DNA of 64,000 nt from Odontocerum albicorne (taxonomy: Eukaryota; Arthropoda; Insecta; Trichoptera; Odontoceridae): NCBI GenBank assembly GCA_949825065.1, contig OX463844.1, positions 33,147,414 through 33,211,413 on the forward strand, given 5' to 3'. The position numbers and the translations under genes are program-made. Positions 1 to 11,744 of this stretch are shown here, in pieces; within the stretch, counting starts at the first letter, position 1; each line of letters opens with the position of its first letter. The notes under the pieces are model-generated. The model ran no database searches. It was not told the origin of the DNA and saw only the letters and a program-made list of their open reading frames with translations.

Positions 1-432
1 TGGGTCCCACGTCTTTTGACTGCAGAACAAAATTTAGCACGTTTGCATGTCTGTGAGCGGCGTTTGGCGTGGTTTGCACAAGAAGGGAACGTATTTTTGA
101 GTCGCATCGTTGCTTGCAATGAAACTTGGGTACACCACTATCTCTTTGGGCCACTGAAAGAAGCTCTGGGAGGCTAACGATTCAACGACGACGATGAAGT
201 AGAGGGGTTTATGTGCAATTGGCCGTCGACACAACCCAATTATTTTCACGATGACGGGATAAAAAAAACTGCCGATGCACTGGGATAAATGCATTTCTAA
301 AGCAGGTAATTATGTAAAAAAACGATGTATACTTGGTCTTTTTCTTGCTGCAAATAAAAAAATTAAAACAAAAAACTCTCGTTAATATTTGACCCACTCT
401 CGTATGTGTCATATTATGTCCTTATTCAATAA
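1..432 (+). pseudogene. mariner transposase remnant, C-terminal part
   Basis: The first frame, open from base 1 to a stop at 175, reads WVPRLLTAEQ and then CNETWVHHY, which correspond to the linker and the first catalytic aspartate motif (usually GDETWVHHY) of mariner transposases. Here the D is replaced by N. The middle of the catalytic domain is deleted. Downstream come a piece with QPNYFHDDGIKK and, after a frameshift, WDKCISKAGNYVKK, the usual mariner C-terminus. The last matching codons (FDPLSYV) end at a stop at 430-432. The gene begins before the window. It is dead: it has an internal deletion, frameshifts and a lost catalytic residue. Confidence 0.85.
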
Positions 433-1229
433 TTTGATAATATTTATAATAAGCAATCCTCCGCATTCGGAGAAGATTATCTGTCCATCTTTCGGATGAA
501 TGACGTTTGTACGTGTTCTGATTTATAATATGCCAGTTAATACACTTCAACAAATACTTGCTTTTTTTCAGATCAAATACGAGGTTTCCATGACAAAGAG
601 ATACTCGTACAATATACTTTCTCGTCAGTTGATATCGTATTTTTGTCCCTGTGGTCTTCGAATTTATGTGATGTGAAATATGAGTAATGGCAAAAATTAA
701 TTTGGGATGAAATTGAGTGTTTAATTAAAAACATCTCATAAGTGAATTCACTGGAAAAATAAGTTTTCTTTTGTAAGAAGGCGTAAGTGTAATTATCACT
801 TATGCACATCTACAGTATACGTAGTATACAATATAAAAATGTACTAAATGTAAAGAATATTCTATTGAATGACGTAGATTACGTAGATATACTATGTTAT
901 TCAATAAAAAGAATTTTAATTTTGGTTATTTAAAATAACTATTTATTCTACAATAATACGGCTTACCAGGGATAACCATTTTATTATATTTTTTCAAGAT
1001 GTTCAAAACTCTTGATACCTACCCAGTAAATGTTATCGATTTTCCTCAAAGTTTGACATCGATCGGCTACTGCATCCGTGAGACTGATAATCTCAAAAAA
1101 TATCTGTGGCAACTATCATCAGTGCTTGGTGTTGCCATGTTATTTTGAGGCATTGCATTATCGTTGTCATTTCACAGCTTGCAGGACTTGTGTCTATCTT
1201 TTCTAAATATTTAATATTCATTAGATATG
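433..1229. other. no gene seen
   Basis: A+T-rich sequence with only short random frames. I recognise no element here. Confidence 0.6.
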
Positions 1230-1375
1230 TTTTCTGAGTGTGGGTTGCCAGAGAGGTGATAACTCATAGCTGGCACCAAAGATCGAGCTGCATGAAGTTG
1301 ACGCCTGATTGATGCGTCGAAACTAGTCGAACATAAAATACTGAAATACAACAACAACCATTAGTTTTCAATCAA
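1230..1375 (+). other. possible retroelement end with a CGAAAC core
   Basis: The stretch around 1300-1340 has CTGATTGATGCGTCGAAAC followed by TAGTC. It resembles the CTGA-N-GATG ... GAAAC pattern seen in the palindromic repeats at 37.9, 43.4, 60.2 and 62.6 kb, but the core carries an extra base and the arms are not convincing. It could be a decayed terminal repeat of a related element, or chance. Confidence 0.25.
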
Positions 1376-1961
1376 TAATTTATATTATTTTAATTGATTT
1401 AGGAATCTCTGCGCAATTTTTTTTTATCATTTGAGCAACTGGTGTGATAATAAAACGTTTAAAGAATAAAATGAATGTATAACAACAGTTTACCCTTAAG
1501 AGTACAATATATATAAATTACGTTTATCTGACATTGTACCGAAATGCAATACAATTTCTTTCTAAGAACAGGGGTAATTCTATAGTTCACGTTCTTAGAT
1601 ATCTGTACTAGCAGACTCGCGTGCTCAGCTATAATCAAAAGCTAAAAAAGCTCTCTCCAATTACAGTTCAGAGCTTTCCTGTTCATTGCTGCTGCAAAAG
1701 TTTTCCTGTTGGCTGCTCCAAGGATAGACTTATTTTTATTTTATTCCACCACATTTCTTTTAATTGTGATTCAACTTGGTTTTTTCTAATAGTTAAGGTA
1801 TATTAAGCTTTTTGGTGGACGTTGGAAAGAAAAAAATGTTTTTATTTGCAACGGATTCTTAGGAAGCCTAATTCCAACCTTTTCTATTACTAAAGTTTTT
1901 AATGTTCCAAAAATCAATGTTTGGTTAATCACTGCTTTTTTTAGAATCACAGTTTTTATAA
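1376..1961. other. no gene seen
   Basis: A+T-rich. A 61-codon frame at 1621-1806 has no recognisable domain and is probably random. Confidence 0.6.
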
Positions 1962-2176
1962 AACTTTCGTTGTATATAATATAAGGTGGTGGATTTATTG
2001 CCACGTGGCAAACTTTTCCAATCAACCAAAAAAATATGTGAAAGTGGCATTGAGATAACCAGACCGGACCTCCTCTCACCCCCCCTTTTTTTAAATAAAA
2101 TTGGGTACATACGGGAATCGAATCCGTAACCCCCAGGCTGAAAGATTGGCATCTACATACTGAGTCACAGAGCTTT
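1962..2176 (-). mobile_element. SINE family A copy
   Basis: Read on the minus strand, the tRNA-related head contains the pol III box B-like GGATTCGATTCCCG. It is followed by a pyrimidine/purine-rich linker and the family tail: GGTTGATTGGAAAAG, then TGCCACGTGGCAATAA, ending at the conserved ACAACGAAAGT. The same order of blocks occurs in the copies at 4.8, 7.6, 7.9, 23.1, 34.6, 39.2, 46.7, 49.3 and 61.6 kb. The 142-codon frame running across it is a by-product of the repeat. Confidence 0.75.
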
Positions 2177-4369
2177 CCGATTAAAAAAAATGCCCCAGGG
2201 ATTATTTTGTACATAACTAAATTTACTTTTAATTAATGTTATACCACGAACTATTTTTTTATTTCCAACATCCACCGATACTGATATTGGGATTGAAATG
2301 AATGTTCATCCAATGATTTTTCACGTCCTTTAGATTATTTCCTTTGAAAAATATATGTTAAGTGCACTCATCCCGACAAGTAGCTTTGTATCATATAATC
2401 CTCTTGAGCAACAATCTCTGGGTTGCATGCTCGACTCTATTATCCCATCTTGCCTTTATATCTAGCAAAAGGCTCTGTTTTCCTCCTGTGGCTGTACCAA
2501 GAGTTAATCTCTTCACTGTTGCTTGTTACCGTATAAGTTAAATGTATTTTTATTGATTTTTCCAGTTAAGTAAACTGTTTTTTATGACAGTTATTTAAAA
2601 AATATGACTGATTTTTTGTTACTTATGAATCAATATCAACTTTACCTTACATTCGATGGCCATACATCCGTTTTTTTTCTAACATTAGATTTTTGATCTG
2701 TTTTTTATCTGCATCATTCTTGGTATGTAGACAGCAATTTACCCCTCCCTCCGTCTTTCTATGTGCTAGCCATGAGAAACTGTACAAATAATCAAGGTTT
2801 AAATCGTTCTTCGAACATGATTCTAGTTCTAATATACCTTATCTGCTCTCTGATATTTTTGGTTTCACATAATATTGTATTTCTTATTTTGTTTCAGAGT
2901 GTTTTGCCAGTTATATATCGCAAAACCTTCTTGTGAGAAGAGTACCTTCGTTCATATGATATTAGCTCTGGTTTCAATAGCGTAATTCATTGCAGGTTAA
3001 ACATATGTTTTGTAAATCCTCACTTTATTTTCTTTTATCATCTACTTATTTTTCCATAAACGATATTTCAGGTATCCAAACATAACAGAGCTTTTGTTCA
3101 CTTATTAATACATTCATTTATGAACTTAGACTGTATTAATAATGATGCTATTCAATTTTCAACGCCTCCCTGGACCTCTTGAAAGCCGATATCAAATATT
3201 TCAGAAAAAAAATAAACTAAACAAAAAAGTATGTGTGATTGGATAATATTAAAATATAGAAAAATAAACGAAAAGATCCGTAAATAAACTTTTGTGTGGG
3301 TTGTAGACTAAAGGTTTGGTTGGTTGATGCAAAATTAACGTGATATTATGCATCATAATGCTAGAAGTAACAAGTTTGTATAGGAAGGGGTAGCCGCGAA
3401 CTACCAAAAGTCTACAAAGACGTCCGCCCCAAGAGGCCTGGATGAAATTAAGTGGTTTAGCGGTCCATGGCTAAAGAATGCACAGCACCAAGGAGAATAG
3501 AGAAAAAAACAGAAGCCACATATGTCTTATACTATATTGATACAGACTGAAATTATTGATTAAACAAATACAAAAATAGTCATTTACACAAGAAGAATAT
3601 GAAAAAAAAAAACTAACAAGCAAGCAAGTTTAAACTTCATTTTGTAATTTTCTTTATCTTGTGTTATTATCAAAATAAACACAAATGTATTTTTTCTTTG
3701 ATCTTTCACGAAAAGGTGAAGGAACGTTTAATGTCCCATCCAATTACCTCTAAAACATATCATTCGGTTTAACTTTTTGGAGGCTCTTTTGAAGCTTTAT
3801 GAAGAATGTTCTGATTTTTTTATTATTAAATATTAATATTGCTACTCAATTTTCTTCGACGTTTTACGTATTTACTTTGATTTTCTTTGATCACGCCAAT
3901 TTCCTTTTCTTTCCTACAAGAAATATTTTTGATTTACGAGTCTATTTTTTTTTAAGTTTTCGTATTATGTCAGGGGGAAATATCAAAGGAATAATTTAAT
4001 CTAGAAACATTTTTATGCATACCTAATCACAGAGTATCTTTTGCGGCTTTGATGTAGAATTAATGTTGTATTTTTGTTTAGGTTGAATATGTATGTATTT
4101 ATTATTTTGTTATTGTACCATGTGGATATTTCTTTCAACTAATCTGAATGTTTTTATAAGCCTGAGTTTGCAAAAACAACCCGTCGGGAAACGAAAGCGT
4201 AACTATGGGGCCGAAGTCGAACATTTCTTACTTTATAGTTGAATAATATCACTCTACAATTATGGTGCTGCAGGGTTATGGGAAAGTAGTAGGGGTATTA
4301 AAATTGTAAGAAAAGCCTTTTTATGGTGGTAAGGTCTCTGATATATGAGTATACTTCGTTTTCTGCATT
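2177..4369. other. no gene seen
   Basis: A+T-rich with many short pyrimidine tracts. A slightly more G+C-rich patch at about 3380-3500 (near GGGGTAGCCGCGAACTACC) is not recognised. A 66-codon frame at 3799-3999 is hydrophobic, low-complexity and unlikely to be a gene. Confidence 0.55.
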
Positions 4370-4750
4370 TTTCCACACCCTGATGCATATTGTATGTACA
4401 ACGAAATAAGTAGGATCTGACTCTGTTGATGTAACTGTATAGCTTCCTTGGAAGATGAAATCCAGGCTACGAAGTGGGTGGATCCGAAATTAGATGTCTA
4501 TTTCTCATATCCACTTCCTGCCGCTCTCGTCTTTGTGTGTTCAACTGGTCAAAATTTGATCATATAAATCTTTCTCTTAATATTCAAAAAAGCTTGCTAG
4601 AATCGAGGCGAGTTGGGAATGTCTTGGTGCAGAAGCAATGAACTACTCGTATCGTGTAGTACTTTCAAATATACCCTGCGTACTGATCCCTTATCTGGAT
4701 TTTTAGAGGTTCTAAGTATGCGCATCGCAGCATTCAATTGAACTTTGTTT
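4370..4750 (-). pseudogene. non-LTR retrotransposon C-terminal fragment
   Basis: On the minus strand the piece MRNRHLISDPPTS, a stop, then PGFHLPRK followed by LNRVR-like residues resembles the segment after the reverse transcriptase of insect LINEs (typically a HLxxDPxxxPPGFxLPR motif followed by LNRFRTG). Upstream on the same strand a piece reading LNAAMRI is compatible with the same protein. Stops and frameshifts are present. Recognition rests on one good motif, so the clade is not assigned. Confidence 0.5.
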
Positions 4751-4761
4751 TCATGCATGAC

Positions 4762-4962
4762 GACCTCCGTAGTCTAGATGGTAAGACGCCTGTCTCCCAA
4801 CCCGGAGGTTGCGGGTTCAAATCCCGCTAAACCTAGATTTTAAAAAAAAGGCTTTCATTTAAAACATTTTTAAAATCTTTCTGGTTGATTGGAAGAGATT
4901 GCTACATGGCAATACGCCCGCAAAATTAGACTGTATACAACGAAAGTGTAATACAATACAAT
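4762..4962 (+). mobile_element. SINE family A copy, best preserved
   Basis: Almost complete. A tRNA-like head begins GACCTCCGTAGTCTAGATGG (box A-like at about 4770-4781). Box B GGTTCAAATCC is at 4814-4824. Then come an A/T linker, CTGGTTGATTGGAAGAG, CACATGGCAATACGCCCG-like sequence and a tail ending in repeats of AATAC. It is not a functional tRNA: the acceptor ends do not pair and the anticodon arm is poor. It has no protein-coding capacity and would depend on a LINE for movement. Confidence 0.8.
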
Positions 4963-5061
4963 AAATGTTTGCTATCAACCCAAACTGGTGCACGATACTG
5001 TGCATTTGAGTAAAAACTTTGTCTGCCAACTTGTATATAATACTCAGTCAACTGTTCGTTT

Positions 5062-5160
5062 TATTTATGATATCCTAAGATCTTACAAAACAAAACCTAA
5101 TTAGGTCTCACTATTTATGATATCCTAAGATCTTACAAACAAAACCTAATTAGGTCTCAC
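5062..5160. repeat. tandem duplication, about 50-bp unit
   Basis: Two adjacent copies (5062-5111 and 5112-5160) begin TATTTATGATATCCTAAG and end with AATTAGGTCTCAC. They differ by one base of length in an A-run, so the duplication looks recent. Confidence 0.9.
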
Positions 5161-6189
5161 TAAAAGAAGTTCAGTATTCTACCACAATTTTTTTTAAATA
5201 TGAGTTGACTAACCACATATCTAAACATAATGTAGAACAACCTAGAAGAATAATTTAAGGCAAGCATCGACATACCGCCTATAGCCTTTACTAATTTTAA
5301 TAAAGGCGCCATAAAAGACTTCAGCAAGGGACTTTAATTTATGAAGTGGAAAATACCCTTCTCGCTTGAGAAATAATCTGAAGTGAACATTGAGTTCTTT
5401 ATTCTCCCTAAAAAAAATGCTGTGATTTTTTTTATATGCATTTTTGTACATGTAATAAACTGGTGTTAAAAATATGAAACGTAATTGTTTGCTAGTAGTC
5501 ATCAACCTTTTATGCAAGAAAACTGATAAATACTCGGGTGAAGAAATGTGGATGACATTCTTTTATATTTTTAAATTTAAGGATTATATTAAATGTTTAT
5601 TTAGGTAAATATTAACAATAACGCTGATCTATTGGCACGAATTCATTTTCAAACTCCTGATAGATACATACGATACCTTTTACAATTAAAATGCGTCAGT
5701 GTAATTCTTTCGATATCTGCACGTTGTGCAATAAATAATGCATCAAAAGTGGGAATGCAACAATTGGGTAAGTTTGGTTTAGTGAATTATTACATCTGGA
5801 TGTGGTTGAGTTCAGAGGATTTATTCTCTGGCAGATCCTCAATATTTGGCCTTGACTAGGAGGCTGGTTATCCATTTTCAATATTTTTTATTTGCTGTAG
5901 TTAAATACGTTTTTTTATATTTGTTGATTGTACGAGTATGCGAGTATTTTTTTCCATTGTTGTATTTTACATTGGAGATTTCTTGTTCATTGTATGTTCT
6001 CAATTGTATTGTATTGGGGTTTTAAGTTGTTGATAGTAAATGTTGCTATCGTTTTGTAACTGACTCTACAATGTCGTATATATTTTCAATAAATAAAATA
6101 TTATTGGTCTTCATTAAAATATTTACTTTAATAAGACTTAATTTTCATTGAAGAGAATCAAGAAAAGTATGGCAGGATCAAATTTATGA
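5161..6189. other. no gene seen
   Basis: A+T-rich. Frames of 75-91 codons at 5242-5517 and 5632-5859 show no domain and no codon bias that I can see. Confidence 0.55.
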
Positions 6190-6345
6190 TATTTTAAAAG
6201 AATGAAATGTAAGAAGAGATATTTTAGGAGCTGTATGAGAAGTGTAGTGATGTGGAAGAGGCGAAATATGTGCGTCGAGGTAGGAAATTCTGGCCCTATG
6301 TCCTCTCTGCATACCTTAACAGGGAAACGGTGCGTATTTAAATAA
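6190..6345 (+). pseudogene. LINE tail family fragment
   Basis: The 3'-most part of the dispersed LINE family. It has GTGCGTCGAGGTAGG, then TCTGGCCCTATGTCCTC and ACAGGGAAACGG, which in the better copies encode a C-terminus like the WRxIVSAxPxGK end of insect LINE proteins. The upstream part is missing. Confidence 0.65.
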
Positions 6346-6667
6346 ATTTTTATTTTAGTAGTTATTCCCGGTCCCTCAAACTCAATTAATAAAGAAAAAG
6401 CCCTACTTATGTTACCTTCAGATAGCTGCCTGCGGCATGACAGTGTTTGATGAATGTCATTGTGGGTTGACAACACAGTTTTTTTTGTAAGATGAAAGAT
6501 CATCAAACTTGTCTCCGATTTCTGAATCTCGACTCGGTCGATCCTAACGACAGAGCTTGTATGCAACGCTACACGCCTCAACCCAGAATGCTGTTGTCGG
6601 AACTTCTTATTACGGCGGTAGTTACGAGTACATGTTTGTATTCAGTGAAACCTTATAATAATAAAAT
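6346..6667. other. no gene seen
   Basis: Mixed-composition sequence. Frames of 65 and 147 codons cross this area on opposite strands but match nothing I recognise. A slightly G+C-rich patch lies at about 6530-6630. Confidence 0.5.
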
Positions 6668-6745
6668 CAATTTATATAGTGCCATTTAGGCAGCAGACTC
6701 TCCTCAGGAATATTGCTCCTCTCGAACCTGGCGTCCCTGACGCAC
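6668..6745 (-). mobile_element. SINE family B, 3' end
   Basis: Read on the minus strand this is the end of SINE B: GCTGCCTAAATGGCACTATA, then TAAATTGATTTTATTATTAT. It matches the B end at 22.9 kb and the (TTA)n-tailed copy at 20.65 kb. Confidence 0.6.
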
Positions 6746-7557
6746 TGTGAATTGTGTCTCTACTCCGGTGGTTCCAAACCCAAAGACTCGATAAATGAAT
6801 CTGAGGACAATGTTGTCCCCATTGTTGACTCGGTGCCACGCTCCTTAGTATTTCCGTAATTCCAGGAATGCTATTGAGTACCATACATTTATTTATTTTA
6901 TACAATAAGGGTTTTAAATATTTGTTTTAATGTAAACAATGTCTATTTTAATGTAAACAAGTATTATAAAACTGAGTTATTTAAAATTTATATCAGTTTT
7001 TAATGTCCTAGTTTTTTCTTTGTCGAAAAATAAAAAATAATCGAAAAAATATGTATCCATGCGTATTGACTATGAATTAGCAGCATTATAATATTGTTTG
7101 TATCTGAATCACGGATTATTAAGAGGAATGGAAAATGTCTCCAACGTGCCTCCTAAACCGATCCGTCCCTTGAGTAATTCAATTTCGGCCCCTCCGGCCC
7201 TGAGCCACCCCTTGTCAAGACAGGGCCGGGTTGGCGGACGTGCATAGAATGGCAGATGACCAATGAGATGGCGAGAAATTGCTTCTCATCTTATTTTACA
7301 CATTGATTTTTCCACTTTCTTTTCCTTTATTTCGATAATTTCTTTATTTCGATACTGACCGACCATATTTTTTTCCAGGAATTTAGGGATTGAAATTACG
7401 ATAAATCTCCTTTACTTACTAGAATATACTTATTTTTCGATGGGATTGTCGAGCTCGATTCTATAGTTAACATATTTAAAAATATCCTAGTTTTCACAAA
7501 CATAGTTTTCAAGGTCTGTCTATTACTATTTTGCTATCTCTCACAATGTTGCTATAT
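6746..7557. other. no gene; G+C-rich patch at 7140-7290
   Basis: The patch includes TTTCGGCCCCTCCGGCCCTG and an AGGGCCGGGTTGGCGG block, unusual for this A+T-rich window. I cannot assign it. The rest is A+T-rich without features. Confidence 0.5.
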
Positions 7558-7692
7558 CTCACAACCTACCAGAAAGAGGTGCAAAGTGAAAACCAGACTG
7601 AAACCTTTTTTAAAAAAAAATGGGTACCAGCGGAAATCAAACGCCCAACTTTCGTGCCGGAAGACAGATGTCTTACCAACTCGGCCACATAT
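7558..7692 (-). mobile_element. SINE family A copy, 3'-truncated
   Basis: Minus-strand head GTGGCCGAGTTGGTAAGAC (box A-like) with GTTTGATTTCCGC (box B-like), a GGTTTCAGTCTGGTTTTCAC block and then CTTTCTGGTAGG, where it stops. It directly follows, in the same orientation, the 3' end of the composite SINE at 7700-8015, giving an A-B-A' arrangement. Confidence 0.7.
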
Positions 7693-7699
7693 ACTATAA

Positions 7700-8015
7700 G
7701 GATGTGTCCTACTGCTGACACTACTCCTCTAGGGCGCTCTCTAATTTGGGACTCGAACCCACTATTATGAAACGAATCAATTCTGGCAGCTATATCAGCA
7801 TCCGAACGATTCAAGTATAACATTTATATACAAGGCAACCTTGTGGGATAATTGCCATGTGGCAAACTCTTCCGATGAACCAGAAAGATGTTTTTGAGGA
7901 CTTAAGTGAAAACCAGACTAAAAACCTTTTTTTTTTTTTAATGTGGATTCCAGCGGAAATCGAATCCGCTACCTCCCAGTCGGAAAACAGGCGTCTTACC
8001 AAGGCCACGTAGATT
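7700..8015 (-). mobile_element. dimeric SINE: family A head joined to family B
   Basis: Minus strand, 5' to 3'. Part A (8015 to about 7825) has box A GTGGCCTTGGTAAGACGCC, box B GGATTCGATTTCCGC, then CTTTCTGGTTCATCGG and CACATGGCAATTATCCC. It runs without a break into part B (about 7825 to 7700): CGTTCGGATGCTGATATAGC, TGCCAGAATTGATTCG, and a second box B-like GTGGGTTCGAGTCCC. The same A-to-B junction is present at 22.9-23.2 kb and 48.9-49.0 kb, so this is a composite family rather than a chance neighbour. Confidence 0.7.
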
Positions 8016-8299
8016 CTAACTCCCCTATATTTAATTCGTGTTCTCCACAGAAGTACTACATAATCTCATCTACCATCTTACATTCTGGCAATGTGGCTTG
8101 TTTTTGGTGATTCGTTAGAATTCACCCTGGATCTTAGTTCTTGCTATACATTTTTTGTTGCTATGTAATAAAAATAATTATGGCGCAAATCATCATGATT
8201 CTTACCTAGTTTATTGAATATGATGGCCGTATGGTTATATTCTTGCGTCATTGTACATGTTTTAGCATTATTTAAATTACAATATTTATATACATAGTA

Positions 8300-9130
8300 T
8301 GGTTCAAAAGTTTCTGGATCAAGGAAACAAAAGGTGATAAAATGAAACAAAATAAATATTTCGCAACATAGTCACCCTGTAGTCCAATACATTTGTTAAA
8401 ATTATGAACAAATTTTTCAATGCCACTGAAAATTTATTCTGAAGTTTTTTTTCTCAAAATGATGTAACACTGCGAAGATTGCTTCATCGTCACGTGGTAG
8501 AATTTATTGCGCAGTGAATGGTAACTTACGTTGTCTCCCATGACAGCGTGAATGGTGGTGGTATTAAACTGAAAGTTGGTGGAATTCCCTGCCAATCCCT
8601 AAAATGTTGTAATTTTTTTTAGGGTTGGTCACTTTGACTTTTTTGGGCTTTGGTAATCCCGGACGACGCCATTCCTTCGAGTCTCTTTTCAACAGATGGC
8701 CATGGTACAAAACCATTGATTCACCCTCCGTGAAAATTGACTCAATAATTTATTTTTCTTTCTCGTCGCAGAGCATTATAAATTTTCTACAATATTCAAC
8801 ACGTCGTTGCCTTTGGACATCACTCAAGACTTTTGGCATCCATCTTGCGCTTACCTTATTCACGCCACGATGATCTTGCAGAATTCACTGATGAAAGCCC
8901 ATATCTTGTTGATACTTCCTTTGACTAATGCTACTTTTTCGATATTCAATTTTAATACGACGAAACAGAACACGTTTTCTAATGGCTCTAGTTGGGCATA
9001 CAAATAGCGTTGAGGTATCAAATTTTAATTGTAACATGGCGCGACCATGTGGTAAGCGTGGCTGGTATGGTATCTATCCATATGATACACGCTTTAATTT
9101 ATTCAGGCCATAAACTTTTGGACCCTAGTG
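8300..9130 (-). pseudogene. mariner-like element, decayed
   Basis: Imperfect ends face each other: GGTTCAAAAGTTTCTGG at 8301 and, on the minus strand, GGGTCCAAAAGTTTATGG at about 9125. Minus-strand translation gives VSARWMPKVLSD, a DSKEWRRPGLPKPKKVKV block and, near 8340-8400, FNKCIGLQGDYVAKYLF, the standard mariner C-terminus. The region with the second and third catalytic residues is deleted, and many stops and frameshifts are present. It would have been a Tc1/mariner transposase of about 340 residues. Confidence 0.75.
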
Positions 9131-9664
9131 GTTCCTTCTTGTATTTCAACTCAGAAAATCTGTTTAATTTAATCCTTTTAACAATTTCAACTATTCACAT
9201 GTGTATAACATTTTAATCGATTAGATTTTCATAAATTTGATTTGTGGGTTTGATTAAATTATAATTGACTTAAGTCTTAATATTAAATGCCTATTAAGGT
9301 AAGTTGAATTATTCCATGGTGTGACAAAATTACATCTTTAAAATAATAACGAAGGTGTGATGTTTCTATACAATTAGATTAAACACCGAAAACTTTTGCA
9401 CCATAGTGGTACGTTTTAATTGGATGTCGGTCACAACTAAAGATGTTAATATTTTTTTTATTAACTCTCTTGAATACAAATAAATTTTATTTATTAATCA
9501 CACGGATTAATTTTAATCTACCCAAACTGACTTTATTTTATTTATTTAAATGAGTGTTTTCTTCATTTTCTAGATAAACTTAAAAAAAACTAAACCGACC
9601 TGTTATAGTTTGTTTCATTTTATTTTGTATAAAAATGACATGTATTATTCTGTTATTAAAGATG
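9131..9664. other. no gene seen
   Basis: A+T-rich. CTTTTGCACCATAGTGG at about 9390 echoes the adjacent mariner end (ACTTTTGGACCCTAGTGG) and may be a leftover terminus. Confidence 0.45.
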
Positions 9665-10295
9665 TATGGGTGAGTAATAGAGGATTAGAGAATGTTGAAG
9701 AATTTTATATTTAAGAAGTATTCTCTCAGATGATCGAAGGATTACGAGGGATGTTGAACATAATATAGTGATAGGAAACATGGTTAATGGGGAATTAAAA
9801 TATGTATACTCGAACCGGACGGTATCAAAATCTTCCAAGATGATAGTTCACAACAATATTTAAGTACCAACTTTGATGAATGGCAGCGAAACGTGGGCAT
9901 GGGATAAGGTTGAAAAGAGCCAAATAAATGCTGTAGAAATACGCGCTCTTAGAAAAATATATGAGGTGACAATGTATGACAGAATACGGAATGAAGTGAT
10001 AAGGATTGAGTGTAAGCTTAGGCTCATGTGTTGAGCAAGATGAAGAAAATTACTCTGATATGGTTTAAGCACATGTAAATAATGAATGAATAAAGACCAA
10101 TGAAACAAAAAAACAGTGCACGTGTAAGTGGAAGGCGTGGTAGAGAAGACCAAGGAAATTATGGTTGGATCAAGTGTATATTTTGAAAGAAGGAAATGTA
10201 AAAAGTCAGAGAAATACTATGAGCTGCATGAGGCGGTGTATGTATGCGTTACCTCGACAGGGAGATGGCGTGATGGTATGTATGAATTATATGTA
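9665..10295 (+). pseudogene. LINE tail family, long copy
   Basis: A non-LTR retrotransposon C-terminal region, 5'-truncated. Plus-strand translation across frames gives SNRTVSKSSKM, then VPTLMNGSETWAWDKVEK, SQINAVEIRALRKIYEV and TMYDRIRNEVIR. This is the segment after the reverse transcriptase catalytic core in insect LINEs (YGSETWxW...INAVEMRALR...DRIRNE). The copy ends near the conserved ATGGCGTGATGGTATGTATG. Several stops make it dead. It is one of the two longest copies of the family here; the other is at 33.7-34.5 kb. Confidence 0.85.
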
Positions 10296-10539
10296 TTGAA
10301 GACTTGCGGCAACGCTTTGTTCTTCAAGCTGTAAACATAATTCAAATAGATTATGTATTTAAAAATAATACTTGGGACTTAAAGTATCATTCATCATTAT
10401 CCTATCGTTTAGCTTATGACTGAGTATCGCGACTCCCATGATAGCCTCTGGTGACTCCTCTCCATCTATACCTGCATTCCGCGACTCAAGGTGCAATTTT
10501 TTTAATCCACTTTGCACAGAATTTTCCTGTTACATAGAT

Positions 10540-10760
10540 GGTCTGTTTCCAGTTAACTTATTCGTAAGGAACAATATCAGTCAGAATTCTTCTCATACTG
10601 CCAGGCGGTGCTGAGAATATATCCACAGTGTCATTCAGTTGGTTCAATATCTGTACACCATGCGTGCCTGACTGATATTCCTTCTGCAAGTTGATATATA
10701 GAACAGAGGGTGATTACTTGCACGGCTATATTGATTAGGGACATACTCGTATAAACTTAC
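10540..10760 (-). pseudogene. jockey-like LINE, C-terminal fragment
   Basis: The minus strand reads NQYSRASNHPLFYIS, then LNDTVDIFS and SMRRILTDI. This parallels the end of the larger jockey-like copy at 53.95-55.15 kb (KYSCARNHLLFYM, LSNTVDIYS, NSMR), so the two fragments belong to one family in opposite orientations. Confidence 0.65.
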
Positions 10761-10874
10761 TGCTTTTAATATCGTGGGACAATTAAACCAACCATAAAAA
10801 ACCTTTAGTAGGAATATCGCTATGGATTCTTGCTTTCTTGTTTTGAGGCTTTTATATTTATACTATATATATAT

Positions 10875-11028
10875 TACACGACGTGAGAAGATCGACGTGG
10901 TGAGCATATTTTGAGTAAGGGTAGTCCGTTGTCGTTAAAGGTAGTCCAGTTATGTCTCAATCGTTCAGTCCAACGCATTGGGATTCTTCCTCTTGTGCGT
11001 CGTCCTTCCACGCCTCCAGGAACCACAG
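10875..11028 (-). pseudogene. LINE C-terminal fragment with GRRxRGR-RW motif
   Basis: Minus-strand translation gives GGVEGRRTRGRIPMRW, then TERLRHNW and similar residues. This matches the basic 'GRRRRGRPxxRWxD' segment near the C-terminus of RTE- and CR1-like LINE proteins. Too short to place in a clade. Confidence 0.6.
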
Positions 11029-11345
11029 TATGATTACTAAGTTATATAATTATTTCAGATGGACGTTAACTAAATATAATATAATATTCAATATGGGACA
11101 TAAATAATGATCATTAAGTTATAAAGTTAATTTTGATGGACTATATCTGAATCTTTAATTAATTAAAAAAATAAACAATGATTACGGAGTTGTATGTTAG
11201 TTAAATCTATTGGACTATATTTTAAAGTAATATTTAATTTTGAATACAAATAACAATTACCAAGTTACAGAGTTAACGAAGATGGATTTTATTTGAAAAT
11301 AATATTATATTTGGAACATAAATAATAATTATAAAGCTCAACAGC
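11029..11345. repeat. degenerate tandem repeat, period about 71-77 bp
   Basis: Four to five successive units share AAATAATGATTATTAAGTT, then GTTAATnnnGATGGACTATAT and TAATATTTAATTTTGGA. Unit starts fall near 11030, 11102, 11173, 11248 and 11320. The copies have diverged, so the array is old. Confidence 0.65.
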
Positions 11346-11744
11346 CACCAACTAGACTATTGACATCGAAGAGATGAAATTGATATTGCGCTTTAACCCA
11401 ACTAAAAGTCACTTCAGGTACGTTAATACAAAAAAACTGTGAGAAATAGAAAAGAATTCTTATTCACTTGATTTCCTGCATACACGGAATCGGACTATAT
11501 TTAGTACAAGTGAGAATCAGTTCCATTCCGTGGCTGCACAACTTGCAGAATCCATCTCAACGTAAACAGGCTTATCAACACGAGAAGGCTTAACAAAAGC
11601 ATTCACTGGTTCGCAGTAGATTAGAGTACAGTTTAATCATATAGAACCCGAGAAGGATCCAGAATTCCCTGATAATTAAGTGAGTCCAAAAGAGATTTCT
11701 TCGACGTCTTGATTGCAAATACAATAGTTTGGATTTTATCTATG
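11346..11744. other. no gene seen
   Basis: Moderately complex sequence without recognised features. Confidence 0.5.

Noticed and set aside
1786..2214. 142-codon minus-strand frame as a gene
   Set aside because: It runs through a SINE A copy and low-complexity flanks, and its residues come from the repeat.
4762..4836. Functional tRNA gene
   Set aside because: Box A and box B are present, but the acceptor stem does not pair, the anticodon arm is poor, and the same head recurs with a common non-tRNA body in about ten other places, so it is a SINE.
6138..6581. 147-codon minus-strand frame as a gene
   Set aside because: It overlaps a LINE tail on the opposite strand, has no domain, and its codon content is typical of A+T-rich chance frames.
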